Source: Drosophila persimilis
Taxonomy: Eukaryota; Arthropoda; Insecta; Diptera; Drosophilidae
Assembly (NCBI RefSeq): GCF_003286085.1
Contig: NW_020825706.1
Coordinates: 3,906,001-3,970,000, forward strand
DNA: 64,000 bases
Direction: 5' to 3'
Shown here: one piece after another, positions 10,220-21,454 of the stretch
Layout of the letters: the number at the start of each line of letters is the position of its first letter
How positions within the stretch are numbered: the first letter of the stretch is position 1
Program-made: the position numbers and the translations under genes
Notes under the pieces: generated by a model
Told to the model about the DNA's origin: nothing
The model's database searches: none
What the model saw: the letters and a program-made list of their open reading frames with translations, nothing else

Positions 10220-10838
10220 GCATCCTTGCACATAAGTTCCACTTCAATACATTCCATTTTACATGAACACTTAGTTGTAAAAAAGGTTTGCTCTCGCTGA
10301 ATACCCCATAACTTATCAATCGCTAAAAAAAAGGCTCGCGTCGATTGGAGTAAGGAAATGCTTAAAAAGTTCGACCGACGTGCTTCAAAAGATGTTTATA
10401 AAATCGTGACAGGTGATGAATCATGGATATATGCGTATGAGCAAGATGAGCAAAATCCAACAAAAGTTGTTCGAGCACCAAGCACTTCGAAGCAAATGGT
10501 TTCTGTTTCTTCGGGAAAATGGGTCATGTGGCCACTGTTCCGCTAGAGAAACGTAGGACTGTCAATTCTGAGTGGTACACGACCATTAGTTTGCCGGAGG
10601 CCTTCGGAGAAATTCGCAAAACCAACTGCCAAGCACGAATCATTCTCCATCATGACAATGCGAGCTCGCACACATCTCGACAAACAGGTGAATTTTTAAG
10701 CAGTCAAAACGTCGAATTGATGACTCTTCCTCCCTACAGTCCTGACTTGGCATCCAATGACTTCTTTTTACTCCCTAACATAAAAAAAAAACTGCGTGGT
10801 CAACGTTTCACGAGCGCCGAAGAAGCAGTTGAAGAGTA
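10220..10838 (+). pseudogene. mariner transposase fragment, second tandem copy
   Basis: Near-identical duplicate of 2515-3133, sharing both truncations and the frameshift between GDESWIYAYE and the second catalytic Asp. The shared lesions show the mariner was already broken before the tandem duplication. Carries LHHDNASSHTS and YSPDLASND. Inactive. Confidence 0.88.
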
Positions 10839-11107
10839 TTGCCCCGTTCCGAAACTTTGTTTCAGGGGGTGCCGGGATGTTGAGGAACTCATAACAAGTC
10901 CATCGCTAAGCGAAGAACCATCGCCAAAAGAGAACAAGAAGAGAACGGAAGAGACGAAAATTTGTATACACACGTATTCTTATCGCCGCTGCGACGGCAT
11001 TTTTCAGTACCAAATAGACATCGAACTGGGTAAGAACAAAATAAATACAGTCCACTAAAATCAAATCCGTCGAGCATATTATTCGCGAACAGCAGCCATG
11101 TGACTAT

Positions 11108-11951
11108 AACTTTAGGACTTGCTTGGGATCAGGTTTCTGATCAACTGTTATTTTCGTTCTCGGCCGAATTCCTGCAGTCGCTCTGTTTTGTCATCTATAG
11201 CGCGATTCTACGATCCTCTCGGACTAGCTGGTCCCGTAATTACTAAATCCAAAATCTTTCTCTAGCGTTTGTGCCAAAAGAAGTTGTCCTGGGATGAAAG
11301 CCGCACTGAACACCGATTGGCAGGAAATATGCACCAGTTTTGGCCAGATTCGTCGAATTGAATTTCCTCCGCTTGTACTCCTTCCGGACTCTACGATAGA
11401 AATTCACGGATTTTGCGATTCCAGCATCGAGGCTTATGGTGCATGCATTTATGTCATTTCAAAGGGTCAGCATTCTAACAGTCATTTACTTTGTGCCAAA
11501 TCTCGTGTGGCTCCTTTGAAGACACTAACGGTACCAAAGTTGGAGCTTTGTGGAGCAGAGTTGCTGGCTAGGCTCATATCTGACATAGCTGGAATGAATG
11601 TCTTCAAGGGAAGGTGTTACTGTTGGTGTGATTCTGCTCTCTTGGATTCGGGACGAGCCGTCAAGATTTAATATATTTTTTGCAAATAGAGTGGACGCAA
11701 TTCAGGAAATGACCGAAAAAATGGAATGGCGTTATGTCCCCACAGCTTTAAACCCAGCCGACATTCTGTCTCGAGGGGCTCGTCCGACTGGCCACTGGCG
11801 AGAGTGGTCGAGCTTTTGCCTGGACGAGATGGCGTTTCCCGAGTTGCTGTGCTGAAGACGTCATCTGGAATCACCAAGCGCGCCGTTAACAAGCTGTGCC
11901 TGCTGCCCCTTAAAGATGCTGTTGAAAGTCAGGCTTCCAATGGGGGGAGTA
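11108..11951 (+). pseudogene. BEL-F pol remnant, second tandem copy
   Basis: Duplicate of 3403-4246 with the same frameshifts, stop and integrase deletion. GFCDSSIEAYGACIYV (RNase H) and ALNPADILSRG are readable, and the tail runs into the LTR at 11952. The unassigned 3134-3402 block is also repeated just upstream (10839-11107). Confidence 0.85.
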
Positions 11952-12413
11952 TGTCGGGTCAAGCAGCTTAAACATTGTAAATTATTGCCAGTGGTGCGGC
12001 CCAAAAGAAATGCATTTTGTTGTTGTTGTCATTTCCAACGCCCACTGCAAGGATCATTTGTTACCGCATATGCAGCAGTATTCTTTCGTCTCCTTATATC
12101 TGAATCTCTCGTACTCGGCTTAGCAGCTGCCCCGAGCAGCTCTAATGCTCTCCGGCTTTCTTACTCTCTCGCTCGCGTCTAAGCTTGCTTCATAGGGCCC
12201 GGCAATTTGGCCCGTCAACCCTTGCATTTTTAGTTTTGAGCTAATCGTCGCAGCTATTAGACTAATATCCTCGCTTCATTCGTCGCCCAATCACCCCCAT
12301 ATGTACATACGCGATAAGTTGGTTTACAAATAAATTGATAATTATATACAGCCTCTCGACTTTCATTAAATTCAAAAATGCAACAGTTATTAAAAACGCT
12401 TAATAGCTTAACA
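11952..12413 (+). repeat. BEL-F LTR, second tandem copy of the 3' LTR
   Basis: Matches 4247-4708 with an offset of 7705; starts TGTCGGGTCAAGC and ends GCTTAACA. Confidence 0.88.
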
Positions 12414-12452
12414 ATAAGATTTCATCTTTTTTACCTTTTTATCTAAGGTATT

Positions 12453-12925
12453 TGTCGGGTCAAGCAGCTTAAATATTTTAAATTATTGCCAGTGCGGCGG
12501 CCCAAAGGAAATGCATTTTGGTGTTGTCGTTTCCAATGCCCCCACTACAAAGATCATTTGCTACCGCATATGCGCATGCAGCGGAATTCTTTCGTCTCCT
12601 TATGTCGCAATCTCTCGGACTCGGCTTAACAGCGTCCCCGAGCAGCTCTAACGCTCGCGGGCCATCATACGCTCTCGCTCGCGCCTAGGCTTGCTGCATA
12701 TGGCCCGGCAATTTGGCCCGTCAGCCCTTGCATGGGCAGTCTTGAGCTAATCGTCGCAGCTATTAGATTAACATCCTCGCATCAATCGTTCGCCCAATCA
12801 TTGCCATATGTACATACGCAATAAGTTGGTTTACATATGCAAATAAATTGTGAATTATAAACAGCCTCTCGACTTTCATTAAATTCAAATTGCAACAGTT
12901 ATTATAAACGCTTAATAGCTTAACA
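12453..12925 (+). repeat. BEL-F 5' LTR attached to its own gag
   Basis: Matches 4748-5220. It is followed by the primer site TGGTGACCCCGACGTGAT (12928-12945) and a leader that continues past 13055 into gag, which the first tandem copy does not. This is therefore the ancestral arrangement. Confidence 0.9.
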
Positions 12926-13296
12926 TTTGGTGACCCCGACGTGATTGTGCAATAAATAATCCATCAGTGCAATCACAAACTAATATAGCATTCAAAGATC
13001 TAAACTAATTGCCATCTCAACCAGTGTCATCGACCACATAAGTTATCCACACATATATACACCGGCCTCCCCTGCATATTCGGTAGTGCACGTACATACA
13101 TAGCTGTTGGCTTGCGCTTCTCTTTTCGGTCATCTTCCCGCAAGAAACGTTTCTTACACTGGTCGCCTTTGTATATACAGTTCGTACATAGCTGTTCGCT
13201 TGCTGGGCTCGGTTCTTGTCGTCTATTGCTCGTGTTACTCTTTGCGATGATCTTCCCGCTAGAGACGTTTGTCTTTCTGCTAACGCTGCCGCTACC

Positions 13297-15502
13297 ATGG
13301 AAATTAATTCTGCTAACGAAATTCCAATGATCAGTGAGCAAAACAGGGTGTCTTTTTTGAAGCTTAAGTCAACGGAATTATGCGAGAAAATGAAAAGGTT
13401 AGCTACCGCTTGGCAGTATGAGTCGTTGGACTGTGACTACTACATGCTCGTGGTAAAGCAAGAGCAAGTCGAGAAGTTGATCGGCAAATTTGAGACGTTT
13501 CACGGCGAGCTTGAGGAATGGGATCGAAGCGAAATTCACAGTGGTTTGTGTGACATTTTTGAGTCACTTGCAAGCTCGCTGAAGGCGGCGATTATGAGGG
13601 AAATGGCTAAGAGTAGCGGCCGCAGGCCGTTTCATTCTACCTTGGCTGGAGGAAACACTACGGTTGATTTTGCCGGCTCGCAATTTCTACCTCACCGTAG
13701 ACAAGTACCATCCCTGCCTCCTATACAATTGCCGACGTTTAGCGGCGGGTATGCGAACTGGACGGACTTTTATTCAATGTTGCCACCATCATCGACAGCC
13801 ATCCGGACTTAACAAACATAGAAAAGCTCCAGCATTTGCGTTCCTGTCTGCGGGATTCGGCATTGGACAGTGTTCGGTCGCTGGAAATCTCAGATGGCAA
13901 TTATGCTGTGGTATTAGATTTGTTGGAAAACAGATTCAATAATCGGCGATTAGTTTTTCAGGCACACATCAATGAGATCTTGGCGCTTCAGGCTGTGGAA
14001 CCTGGGTCAGTGGTCATGCTTCGGGAGCTTTCAGACAAGTTTAATTCACATATGCGCGCGCTCCAGGGTTTGGGCACCACTGAGCAGATCGCAGGATGCA
14101 TCATCGTGCAGGAGCTTCTCCGAAAACTGGATCCAGCGAGCCAAGAGAAGTGGGAGGAACGATTCAACGACCCCGCATTCGCCAACTTAATTCCGTCGTG
14201 GGAATCTATGGCCTCGTTCTTGGAGTAGCCATGCAGATCATTGGAGACGATGGACTTTTCTATGGCAAGCTATGCGTTGAGCAATCAGGTGGGCAGAAGT
14301 AGAAAGCATAATAATTCTAGGTCTACATTGGTTACAACGAACCAAACCGTAGCACGCTGCGCGCTGTGCAACGATGATGTTCACGAGGTCCAACACTGTC
14401 AGAAGTTTAAAGCGCTGTCGCCCACAAATCGCCATAAAGAAGCCAAGCGGCTCTCGTTATGTATAAATTGTCTCAGAACAGAGCATCGATTACTTCAGTG
14501 CACCTCGAGCAACTGTCGTACATGCGGGGGATGACACCATACCCTCCTTCATTTTGGTAGCCCTGAAGATACCGCAGTCCAAGGGAAATCAGCGCCGTAT
14601 ACTCCATCTCAGTCTGCGCTGTCTGAGTCTACGCCGTCTGAGCATACCACTGAGCCCTCTACTTCAGCGGCTACCTCGTCTGCCCTTATTGCCCAAGATC
14701 TCAGTAATGGTGTTGTTCTACTTGCCACGGCCACGGTCTTAGTCAAAAATCGTTCCGGAGTTTTAGTTCCCTGCCGAGCGTTGCTGGATTCCGGCTCCCA
14801 GTTGCATATAATAACTTCTCGTTTCGCGAATCAGCTTCAGCTTCGAAAAATGAAATCATCGACTGCAGTCTCGGTAATAGGCGACTCTAGCTTCGTCACG
14901 GATGGATTTTCGGTCAACGTTAGCCTGCACTCTCGCACATCGGATTACTCAACTCATATCACTGCTATTGTAGCCTCTAGCATAACTGATCGACAGCGAA
15001 GCTTTGGAATTGTCACTCAAAACTGGAAAATTCCATCGAGCATACCACTAGCAGATCCGGAGTTTCATAAGCCGCAGCGCGTCGATCTGCTAATTGGCGC
15101 AAGTCTGTTTTTCGAGCTCCTGTGTGTTGGTCAGGTCAAGCTACTGCCAGGATTGCCTTCAATACAGAAAACGCGCTTGGGATGGGTCGTGTCTGGAAGT
15201 TGTTCGCGTTTAAAAGGTTCCTTGTTGATGGTCTCTCGCGCTCGGGCCGTAGCTGCTGAGGATAATAGTCCGAAGGATCGGCTTGAGGTGCTTCTTCGGT
15301 GGTTTTGGGAGGTAGAAAATTGCATCGAACCAATAATAAAGTCTACCAAAGAAGAGCTAGATTGTGAAGCACACTTTGTGCAGGATTTCCGTCGACTACA
15401 TAAAGGCGATTATTGGGTTCGGCTGCCAGCAAAATATAATTTGGATCTCCTTGGAGAATCTTACAATCAAGCGCTTCGTAGATTCCTGACCCTTGAGAGA
15501 AA
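13297..15502 (+). pseudogene. BEL-F gag-protease (frameshift and two stops)
   Basis: The ATG at 13297 (MEINSANEIPM) follows the BEL-F leader. The first ~170 codons are gag N-terminus. A frameshift near 13780-13800 moves the frame, which continues with the DUF1759-type gag domain (KLQHLRSCLRD, then LRKLDPASQEKWEERF). In-frame stops follow at 14226-14228 (TAG) and 14532-14534 (TGA, inside the second zinc knuckle). Zinc-knuckle Cys/His clusters (CALCNDDVHEVQHC; CINCLRTEHRLLQC) and the aspartic protease ALLDSGSQLHI with its LLIGASLFFELL segment are readable. The frame ends at the start of the RT, where the BEL-H LTR begins. Only three small lesions suggest a fairly young copy. Confidence 0.88.
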
Positions 15503-15812
15503 GTTAGCGCCGTTTGGCTAATAATATTTGTTATTAGGATAGTATTTCATGAAGTCTAGTGTAAGTTAGGCTAGGGCAAGGCGGAAGCGCAATAAAAGCT
15601 CGCTCTCTCGCTCTCGCTGGCGAATTCGCCCCGCTTTGCCACCGTAGGTAAGGTAGGCACAGAAGAAATTGTTTTAATATATGAAGGAAGTCGAGAAAAA
15701 TCTATGAAACCGAACGCACGCATTCCTTTCTTTGTCGTATTAAAAATACAAAATTGCAGGCACCCAAGTTTTTTCGGTATCTTTTATTTAGAAAAACTAT
15801 TATAAAATTTCA
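15503..15812 (+). repeat. BEL-H LTR 1
   Basis: About 310 bp. The ending AAAATTTCA abuts the primer site at 15813. The start is set by comparison with LTR 2, which begins TGTAGCGCC; here the first bases read AGTTAGCGCC, so the terminal TG is altered. It interrupts BEL-F pol. LTR 1 and LTR 2 differ by several substitutions and small indels. Confidence 0.85.
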
Positions 15813-16689
15813 TGGCGCCCCCGGGTGGACTTGCAATTTAAACGTATTAATTCAAGTGGAAGGCAAAAGTGACAGTGACACAGTGGAGAAAAGATAAATA
15901 GCCATACCTATATACCTACATGTACATGCATATGTGCTGCAGCTAAATTGCCAAATTGACCGCGACGTGTGTGCAAATAATTCAACAAACAAAACTAAAA
16001 ATCACCGCGTCGGTCGTGCAATACCCTGTCTACAGCTATATACAAAAGGAGATACACATATACCATCTACCCAAGAAGATCCAAGTGGAGCATCCAGTAT
16101 AAGAAGAGGAGAGTACAGCACCTGGAATTTCCAATCTTGTCAAGAGGTATTTGTGCAAAAAATTGAAAACTCGAGTGAAGACGAAAAGATTAAAAAACTC
16201 GCAATTATTGTCTTGTGCTGAAACAATTGCACCTCGCTTTCAATTCTTGGCACATACGTATGACATAATAGAGCTAGATTGCATGCTGTAGTTAGAGTTG
16301 AGCATATATATTAATACGTATATACATATGTACATCTAACCCTCTTGGACGCAATAACTACACATATAACTCATTTTAAATGCAATCGCTGTCACCCGTG
16401 CATACGGGTGTCGGTGCATACGTATACACAACATCCATTCTTCAGAACTGCAGCGGTGAAATTTTTCGTTTTTGCTTGTCACCAGTGCAGTTCGTTGCTA
16501 TTCTTGTGTGGTTTTCGTGTACGCGCCAAGCGCCAAGCGCCAAGCGACGCTCTACCCTAAATTTTTCGGGTATATTGGTTTTACACCTCGTTTGGGTACA
16601 ATTACCTATTATTTCATTGAGTGCCTCGGCATTAAATACGATTATTAGAAACGATCTTTCGCCTTCAGTTGCTTGTATTGAGAATCAAT
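15813..16689 (+). other. BEL-H primer site and long leader
   Basis: The primer-binding site TGGCGCCCCCGGGTGGAC is at 15813-15830. The ~860 bp leader contains a short open frame of no recognised similarity (15934-16221). The same leader recurs after LTR 2 at 22717-23750. There it carries an extra ~300 bp block that is partly a diverged repeat of its neighbour, so this copy seems to have lost it. Confidence 0.8.
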
Positions 16690-18609
16690 ATGATCTCAAA
16701 AGCCAACAATATCGTCCTTGAAGAGCTGAAGAAAAAGCGCAGTTGCTGTGTCAAAGGCATTCGTTTATTAGCGGACCGTTTAGAAGCGGGGGATATTCCG
16801 CTGGTATTGACGGAGCTCGAGTGCAGACTCGAAACGCTGATGCGTAGCATTGACACGGCAAGCGAACTTCAAGAGAAGATTGAAGATATAGACATTGACG
16901 ATGAATTTGGAGTCGAGTTGGAAGAACTCTCAATTGTCACAAAGGCAAAATTAATGTCTCTCATTTGCGCATTAAAGACAGCTGATGAGACAATAACGGC
17001 AGTACCAGCTTATGGTGGCCCAACTCGTGCTCGCCTTCCGAAGTTAGCTCTGCCGCAGTTCAGCGGCAACTTTTCGGACTTTAAAAACTTCATAGGTTTA
17101 TTTGAGACTCTAGTTCACAATGACCAAAGCATTCCAATTATCGAAAAGTTCAACCATTTGCTTTCGTGTCTCTCCGGTGAAGCGTTGGGAACAGTTAGGG
17201 CTTTCGAAGTAACCGAGACCAACTACGAGAAAGCAATGGCTAGCTTAAAACGGGTCTACGATAATGATTGTCTGATCTTTAAAAATCACATTGATGCCCT
17301 ATTTAGTCTTCCCAAAATGACCCAGCAATCAGCATCGTCCTTAAGGAACCTTATCTATACCGCCTCATCCATATATGGTTCGTTGTTGTCGATAGGCGAT
17401 GATAAAAAGATCTCGAATGCGATGATTATTCATCTCGTCTTGAGCAGAGTCGATCCGGTGACCAAAGAGAAATGGGAAGAACAGCTCGATTATGACAAAC
17501 TGCCACTTTGGACGGACTGTGAAAAGTTGCTTAATCGCAGACATCAGCATCTTTCGGCCGAAAATTCGGAAAAACCAAAGCAGGAGCAGAAAGCTGTGCC
17601 AAGCAAGCCGCATAATCGGAGCTCATTCGCGTGTTCCACCGCGAATACCAAAAACCAACAATGCAGCTACTGCAATGCGAAAGGCCATTTGTTGACAGAT
17701 TGCAGTCCATTTGGTCGGCTGGCAGTAATGCAAAGGTTCGAATTCGCAAAAACTGCATCCTTGTGCATCAATTGTCTGCAGCCAGGCCACTCTGTAGTAC
17801 GATGCAAAGCTAAGAAGTGTCGAGTGTGTGGCTGCTCACACCATACCTTATTGCATAGGTACACAGTGGCGAATAAAAGTCTAGCGTTACCATCACCCCC
17901 AGAGAATTCTTCTCCTCCTCCCAATCAGAATCAACCTTCCACTTGGCATGCTCTCCATGCGACAGCTATGGATAGAGTTATTCTGGCTACGTCGATCGTA
18001 AGCGTCCGAACAAATAATGGTGAACATGTTTTGGCCCGAGCTCTGCTTGACTCGGGGTCTCAAACCAATTTTATAACTGAGGACTTAGCACAGCGCTTAC
18101 AGATCCGTAGGGAGGAGTCGTGTATCAACTTGCTTGGTATTGGTGAATCCAATTCACAAGTCAAGAAAAAGATACACACGGTGGTGAAGTCGCGAATTAC
18201 TGGTAGTGAGTTTTCGGTTGATTTCTGGATTCTAAGGTCCATTTCGGGGTATCACCCTGATCAGACACTTAACGTGAGTGACTGGAAAATCCCGAAGAAC
18301 TTACCACTTGCAGACCCATATTTCTTCAAGCCACAGAAGATAGATATGTTGATAGGTGCAGAAACATTTTTCGAACTTTTATCTGTTGGTCAGATTCGAC
18401 AAGGTCCTGACTATCCAACTCTGCAGAAAACGCTTCTCGGCTGGATTGTGTCGGGCAGGTACACTCCCAAGGTGACTGCCATCCAAGAAGCTAGGAATTG
18501 TTTGAGTTGTCGAGAGAAGTCAGTGATCCACATCGACAATACATTACAAAAGTTTTGGTCACTGGAAAAGTCCGGGTCGCTGATGCGGATAGACAATTCC
18601 AGCTCATAG
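16690..18609 (+). CDS. BEL-H gag-protease polyprotein (then RT deletion)
   Basis: A continuous 639-codon frame from ATG 16690 (MISKANNIVLEELKKK). Order: an N-terminal coiled-coil region; a DUF1759-type gag domain (RLPKLALPQFSGNFSDFKNF, about residues 115-135, then VLSRVDPVTKEKWEEQ); zinc knuckles (CSYCNAKGHLLTDC, CINCLQPGHSVVRC, CRVCGCSHHTLLH); and an aspartic protease (ALLDSGSQTNFI, followed by IDMLIGAETFFELLS). The frame ends soon after TLQKFWSLEKSGS, because a large deletion there removes the front half of the reverse transcriptase. Gag would form the particle and the protease would cut the polyprotein. Complete as gag-protease but joined to a defective pol. Confidence 0.9.
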   Translation: MISKANNIVLEELKKKRSCCVKGIRLLADRLEAGDIPLVLTELECRLETLMRSIDTASELQEKIEDIDIDDEFGVELEELSIVTKAKLMSLICALKTADETITAVPAYGGPTRARLPKLALPQFSGNFSDFKNFIGLFETLVHNDQSIPIIEKFNHLLSCLSGEALGTVRAFEVTETNYEKAMASLKRVYDNDCLIFKNHIDALFSLPKMTQQSASSLRNLIYTASSIYGSLLSIGDDKKISNAMIIHLVLSRVDPVTKEKWEEQLDYDKLPLWTDCEKLLNRRHQHLSAENSEKPKQEQKAVPSKPHNRSSFACSTANTKNQQCSYCNAKGHLLTDCSPFGRLAVMQRFEFAKTASLCINCLQPGHSVVRCKAKKCRVCGCSHHTLLHRYTVANKSLALPSPPENSSPPPNQNQPSTWHALHATAMDRVILATSIVSVRTNNGEHVLARALLDSGSQTNFITEDLAQRLQIRREESCINLLGIGESNSQVKKKIHTVVKSRITGSEFSVDFWILRSISGYHPDQTLNVSDWKIPKNLPLADPYFFKPQKIDMLIGAETFFELLSVGQIRQGPDYPTLQKTLLGWIVSGRYTPKVTAIQEARNCLSCREKSVIHIDNTLQKFWSLEKSGSLMRIDNSSS

Positions 18610-18902
18610 TGTGGAGAAGAGACCCGTCTGAGTCCTTGAGAATACACCAGCTCAACACCGTAACATATGGGACTGGACCAGCCCCATTTTTGGCTATTCG
18701 GTGTTTGAAGAGGTTGAGTGAGTCTGCAAAGCTCTCATTCCCTAAAGCTGCTGAAGTTATTGACTCCGACTTCTATGTCGATGACATGTTGACTGGTGCT
18801 GGTTGCGTAGAGGAGTTAAAGACAATTAAGTCTGATGTGGCTCAGGTTCTTCAAACCGCTGGGTTTGAATTGACTAATCCGAGAGCACAGTTAAACCGAT
18901 AA
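18560..18902 (+). pseudogene. BEL-H reverse transcriptase fragment
   Basis: The frame resumes in the middle of the RT (FQLIVWRRDPSESL, TVTYGTGPAPFLAIRCL) and includes the catalytic FYVDDMLTG. The RT N-terminal half, with the first catalytic Asp, is missing between the end of the protease and this point. A further frameshift near 18890-18900 separates it from the following RNase H frame. This RT cannot be functional. Confidence 0.88.
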
Positions 18903-20350
18903 CGATCTCGGACTCAGAGTCAACTAAGGCGTTAGGAATATCGTGGCTGCCACACGAAGACGTCTTTAAGTTCCAAATTGACACGTTAGTTATGGGTCTC
19001 CGAGCGACAAAACGGAACATATTATCGGTGACATCAAAGCTGTTTGACCCCCTTGGCTTGTTAAGTCCTTTAGTAATTAAGGGAAAGATCCTACTGCAGG
19101 AGCTTTGGCTCAACAAGCTAGATTGGGATGAGTCAATTCCAATGAACTTGGAAACAGCATGGAACTTATTAAAAGAATCCTTGGGTCAGTTGGAGAAGAT
19201 TACCATACCTCGATTTGTGCATACTGATCCCATGTCATCGATTCAAGTACATGCCTTTGCCGATACATCCATGAGAGCTTATGGAGCCTGCGTCTATATC
19301 CGTAGAAAGACTGCAGAAGGTTTCAAGGTCTCCTTGTTGACTGCAAAGTCGAAAGTAGCGCCACTCAAGACGAAAACGCTCCCAAGGCTTGAGTTATGTG
19401 CCGCTCACCTTCTATCAGACCTTTGTCACCGAATCAAATCACTGCTCAAGGTTCCAATTGATAAAATGATATTCTGGTCAGATTCAGAAGTTACTCTTCA
19501 TTGGATCAGATCCCACCCTTCGTTGTTGTCAACATTCGTTGCGAACCGAGTAGCGGAGATTCAAGAGTGGTCAAGTGAAGCTACGTGGCGGCATGTGCCA
19601 GCAAAACAGAACCCAGCAGACATCGTTTCGAGAGGTTGTGACGTAGAGGAAATCGTGCAGTCGATCTGGTTTGGTGGACCAGAGTTCTTAAAGTTTGAAG
19701 AAGAGAGCTGGCCTAGAAATCCACACTTCGAGCTTTCCGAAGAAGAGATACAGATGGAAAGTCGGAAGAAATCGGTCGGACTGACCGTCGCGGCCAAGCC
19801 AAATTACTTAGTGGATGTAATCGAGGGATACTCGTCGCACCTCAAACTGCTAAGAGAGTTCGTTTTCGTGTTCCGCTTCATCCGAAAATGCAAAGACAAA
19901 AGTCTCAACTTTGGAAAAATTCCGTCATCCGTAGAATACGACGAGGCGTTTCTAAAAATAGTCGAAATAACACAGAAAAATAAGTCTCAAGAAGATATTG
20001 AAAGGGTTCGTAAAGGCACCAAGTTAGGCCCCAGTCTTCAGCGCCTGAATCCCTTCATCCATGAAGAGGCTGGGACATTGTGCTCTTTTTCGTTGTTGCG
20101 AGTTGGGGGGCGACTAGTTAACGCTTCTATGTCATATAATGCCAAGTTTCCCTTGTTATTGACAAAACGCTCGCAGTTTGTGCACACATACGTTCGCTAT
20201 CTGCATCAAACGAATTTTCATGCCGGCCCACGAGCACTAGTGAGTATCCTTAGACAGCGCATTTGGATAGTGAATGCTCAGGCGGTCTGCAGGGCGACAG
20301 TTAGGTCGTGTATTCGTTGCTTTAAATGCAAGCCGCTACTCCAGACCCAA
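18903..20350 (+). pseudogene. BEL-H RT end, RNase H and integrase N-terminus
   Basis: An open frame continues from ISDSESTKALGISW through KLFDPLGLLSPLVIKGK, then RNase H (AFADTSMRAYGACVYI; LPRLELCAAHLL; WSDSEVTLHWI). VPAKQNPADIVSRG is followed by the integrase zinc-binding region (HQTNFHAGPRALV and CIRCFKCKP). The BEL frame stops at Gln codon 20348-20350, where an ISY-like repeat is inserted. The apparent extension to 20527 is repeat sequence, and the BEL frame resumes at 21455. Confidence 0.9.
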
Positions 20351-21454
20351 ACGAGGGGGAACGTTGTGAGTTGCTGCGGACACCGCAACTCTACAGTTAT
20401 ACCCGATACTAAGTCAGTATTCTTCAGCTCTCTTCCGGCAGACGGCGCTAATATTAAACGAAACGACAAAGAGTGCGTGCGAGAGAGACAGAAAATCAGT
20501 CTGAGCGTGACGTCGGGCGCTGCGTAGCCACTGAAAATTGTTTTTTCCTTTTCGGCTATAAAAATTATCCGATCTGATCAAAATTCAGCAATCTGATAGA
20601 TATGATCATTATCTATGATTCTGCGTTTTTAGTTTTCTTGTATCCTCAATATTATGGATGCAACAGGTTTTCGTTCTTTGTGGGGGCGGAAGGGGGTGGG
20701 GCCAAAAATCTGAGATATACGTTTTATAGTGAGATCTAACAGAAGTGCGGATACCAAATTTTGTTACTCTAGCCTTAATAGTCTCTGAGATTTGTGAAAA
20801 TCCCCAGATTTACATCCTTTGCGGGGGCGGAAGGGGGTGTGGCGAAATTTTGAAACAAACTCGTCTCGGTCCGATATATTAGGAGTGTGGATACCAAATT
20901 TGGTTGCTCTAGCTTTTATAGTCTCTGAGATCTAGGCGCAAATGTTTTACTCTAAGAAAAGCCGCCTATGCTACGTGTGTGTTAGAGAGAGACAGGGCGA
21001 GAAAAAATGAAATTGTTTTCTTGATGCTGGCTATAATAATAATACGATCCAATTCAGATTCTGCAGTCTAAAAAATATGGTCATTCGCTGCGATTCTGCG
21101 TTTTTGGTTTTCTTGTATCTTTAAAATTGTGGAAAGTTTGTGGCAAAGTTTTGAAATATTTTTGTAGCAGTGACATATCACAGAAGTCTGGATCCAAAAC
21201 ATCGTTGCTCTAGCTCTTATAGTCTGTGAGCATTAGGCGCTGAAGGGGACGGACAGACGGACAGACGGACGGACGGACAGACGGACGGACGGACAGACGG
21301 ACAGACAGACATGGCTCAATCGACTCGGCTATTGATGCTGATCAAGAATATATATACTTTATGGGGTCGGAAACGATTCCTTCTGGACGTTACACACATC
21401 CATTTTCACCACAAATCTAATATACCCCAATACTCATTTTGAGTATCGGGTATA
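20351..21454 (+). mobile_element. ISY/DINE-1-like Helitron-type repeat, full length (copy 1)
   Basis: A 1104 bp non-coding repeat inserted into BEL-H integrase. One end reads ACGAGGGGGAACGTTGTGAG; the other reads GAGTATCGGGTATA. Near the second end is a GACGGACAGACG microsatellite (21247-21311), followed by the conserved block GGTCGGAAACGATTCCTTC. Removing it rejoins the BEL-H frame exactly, with at most an AA overlap, so there is no conventional target duplication. That, together with the microsatellite block near one end, fits the DINE-1/Helitron group. The closest described family I can recall is the ISY repeat of the Drosophila miranda lineage; this match is from memory. Confidence 0.75.

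Larger units (their letters stand above)
1..13055 (+). repeat. Head-to-tail tandem duplication, ~7.7 kb unit
   Basis: Positions 1-5350 recur almost base for base at about 7890-13055, with an offset of 7889 at the left, then 7706, then 7705. The joint lies at 5350/5351, where the BEL-F leader runs directly into the protease region of a 412-like element. After 13055 the same BEL-F leader instead continues into its own gag. The duplicated unit is therefore 5351-13055, and the window opens inside an earlier unit. The visible differences are few: a ~184 bp deletion in the second copy that removes the start of the 412-like LTR, single-base indels, and rare substitutions. Confidence 0.95.

Noticed and set aside
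20351..20527. Extension of BEL-H RNase H/integrase frame (TRGNVVSCCGHRNSTV)
   Set aside because: Translated repeat sequence; the true frame resumes at 21455.
21247..21311. GACGGACAGACG microsatellite as an independent locus
   Set aside because: It is the internal microsatellite core of the ISY/DINE-1-like element and recurs at the same place in the other copies.
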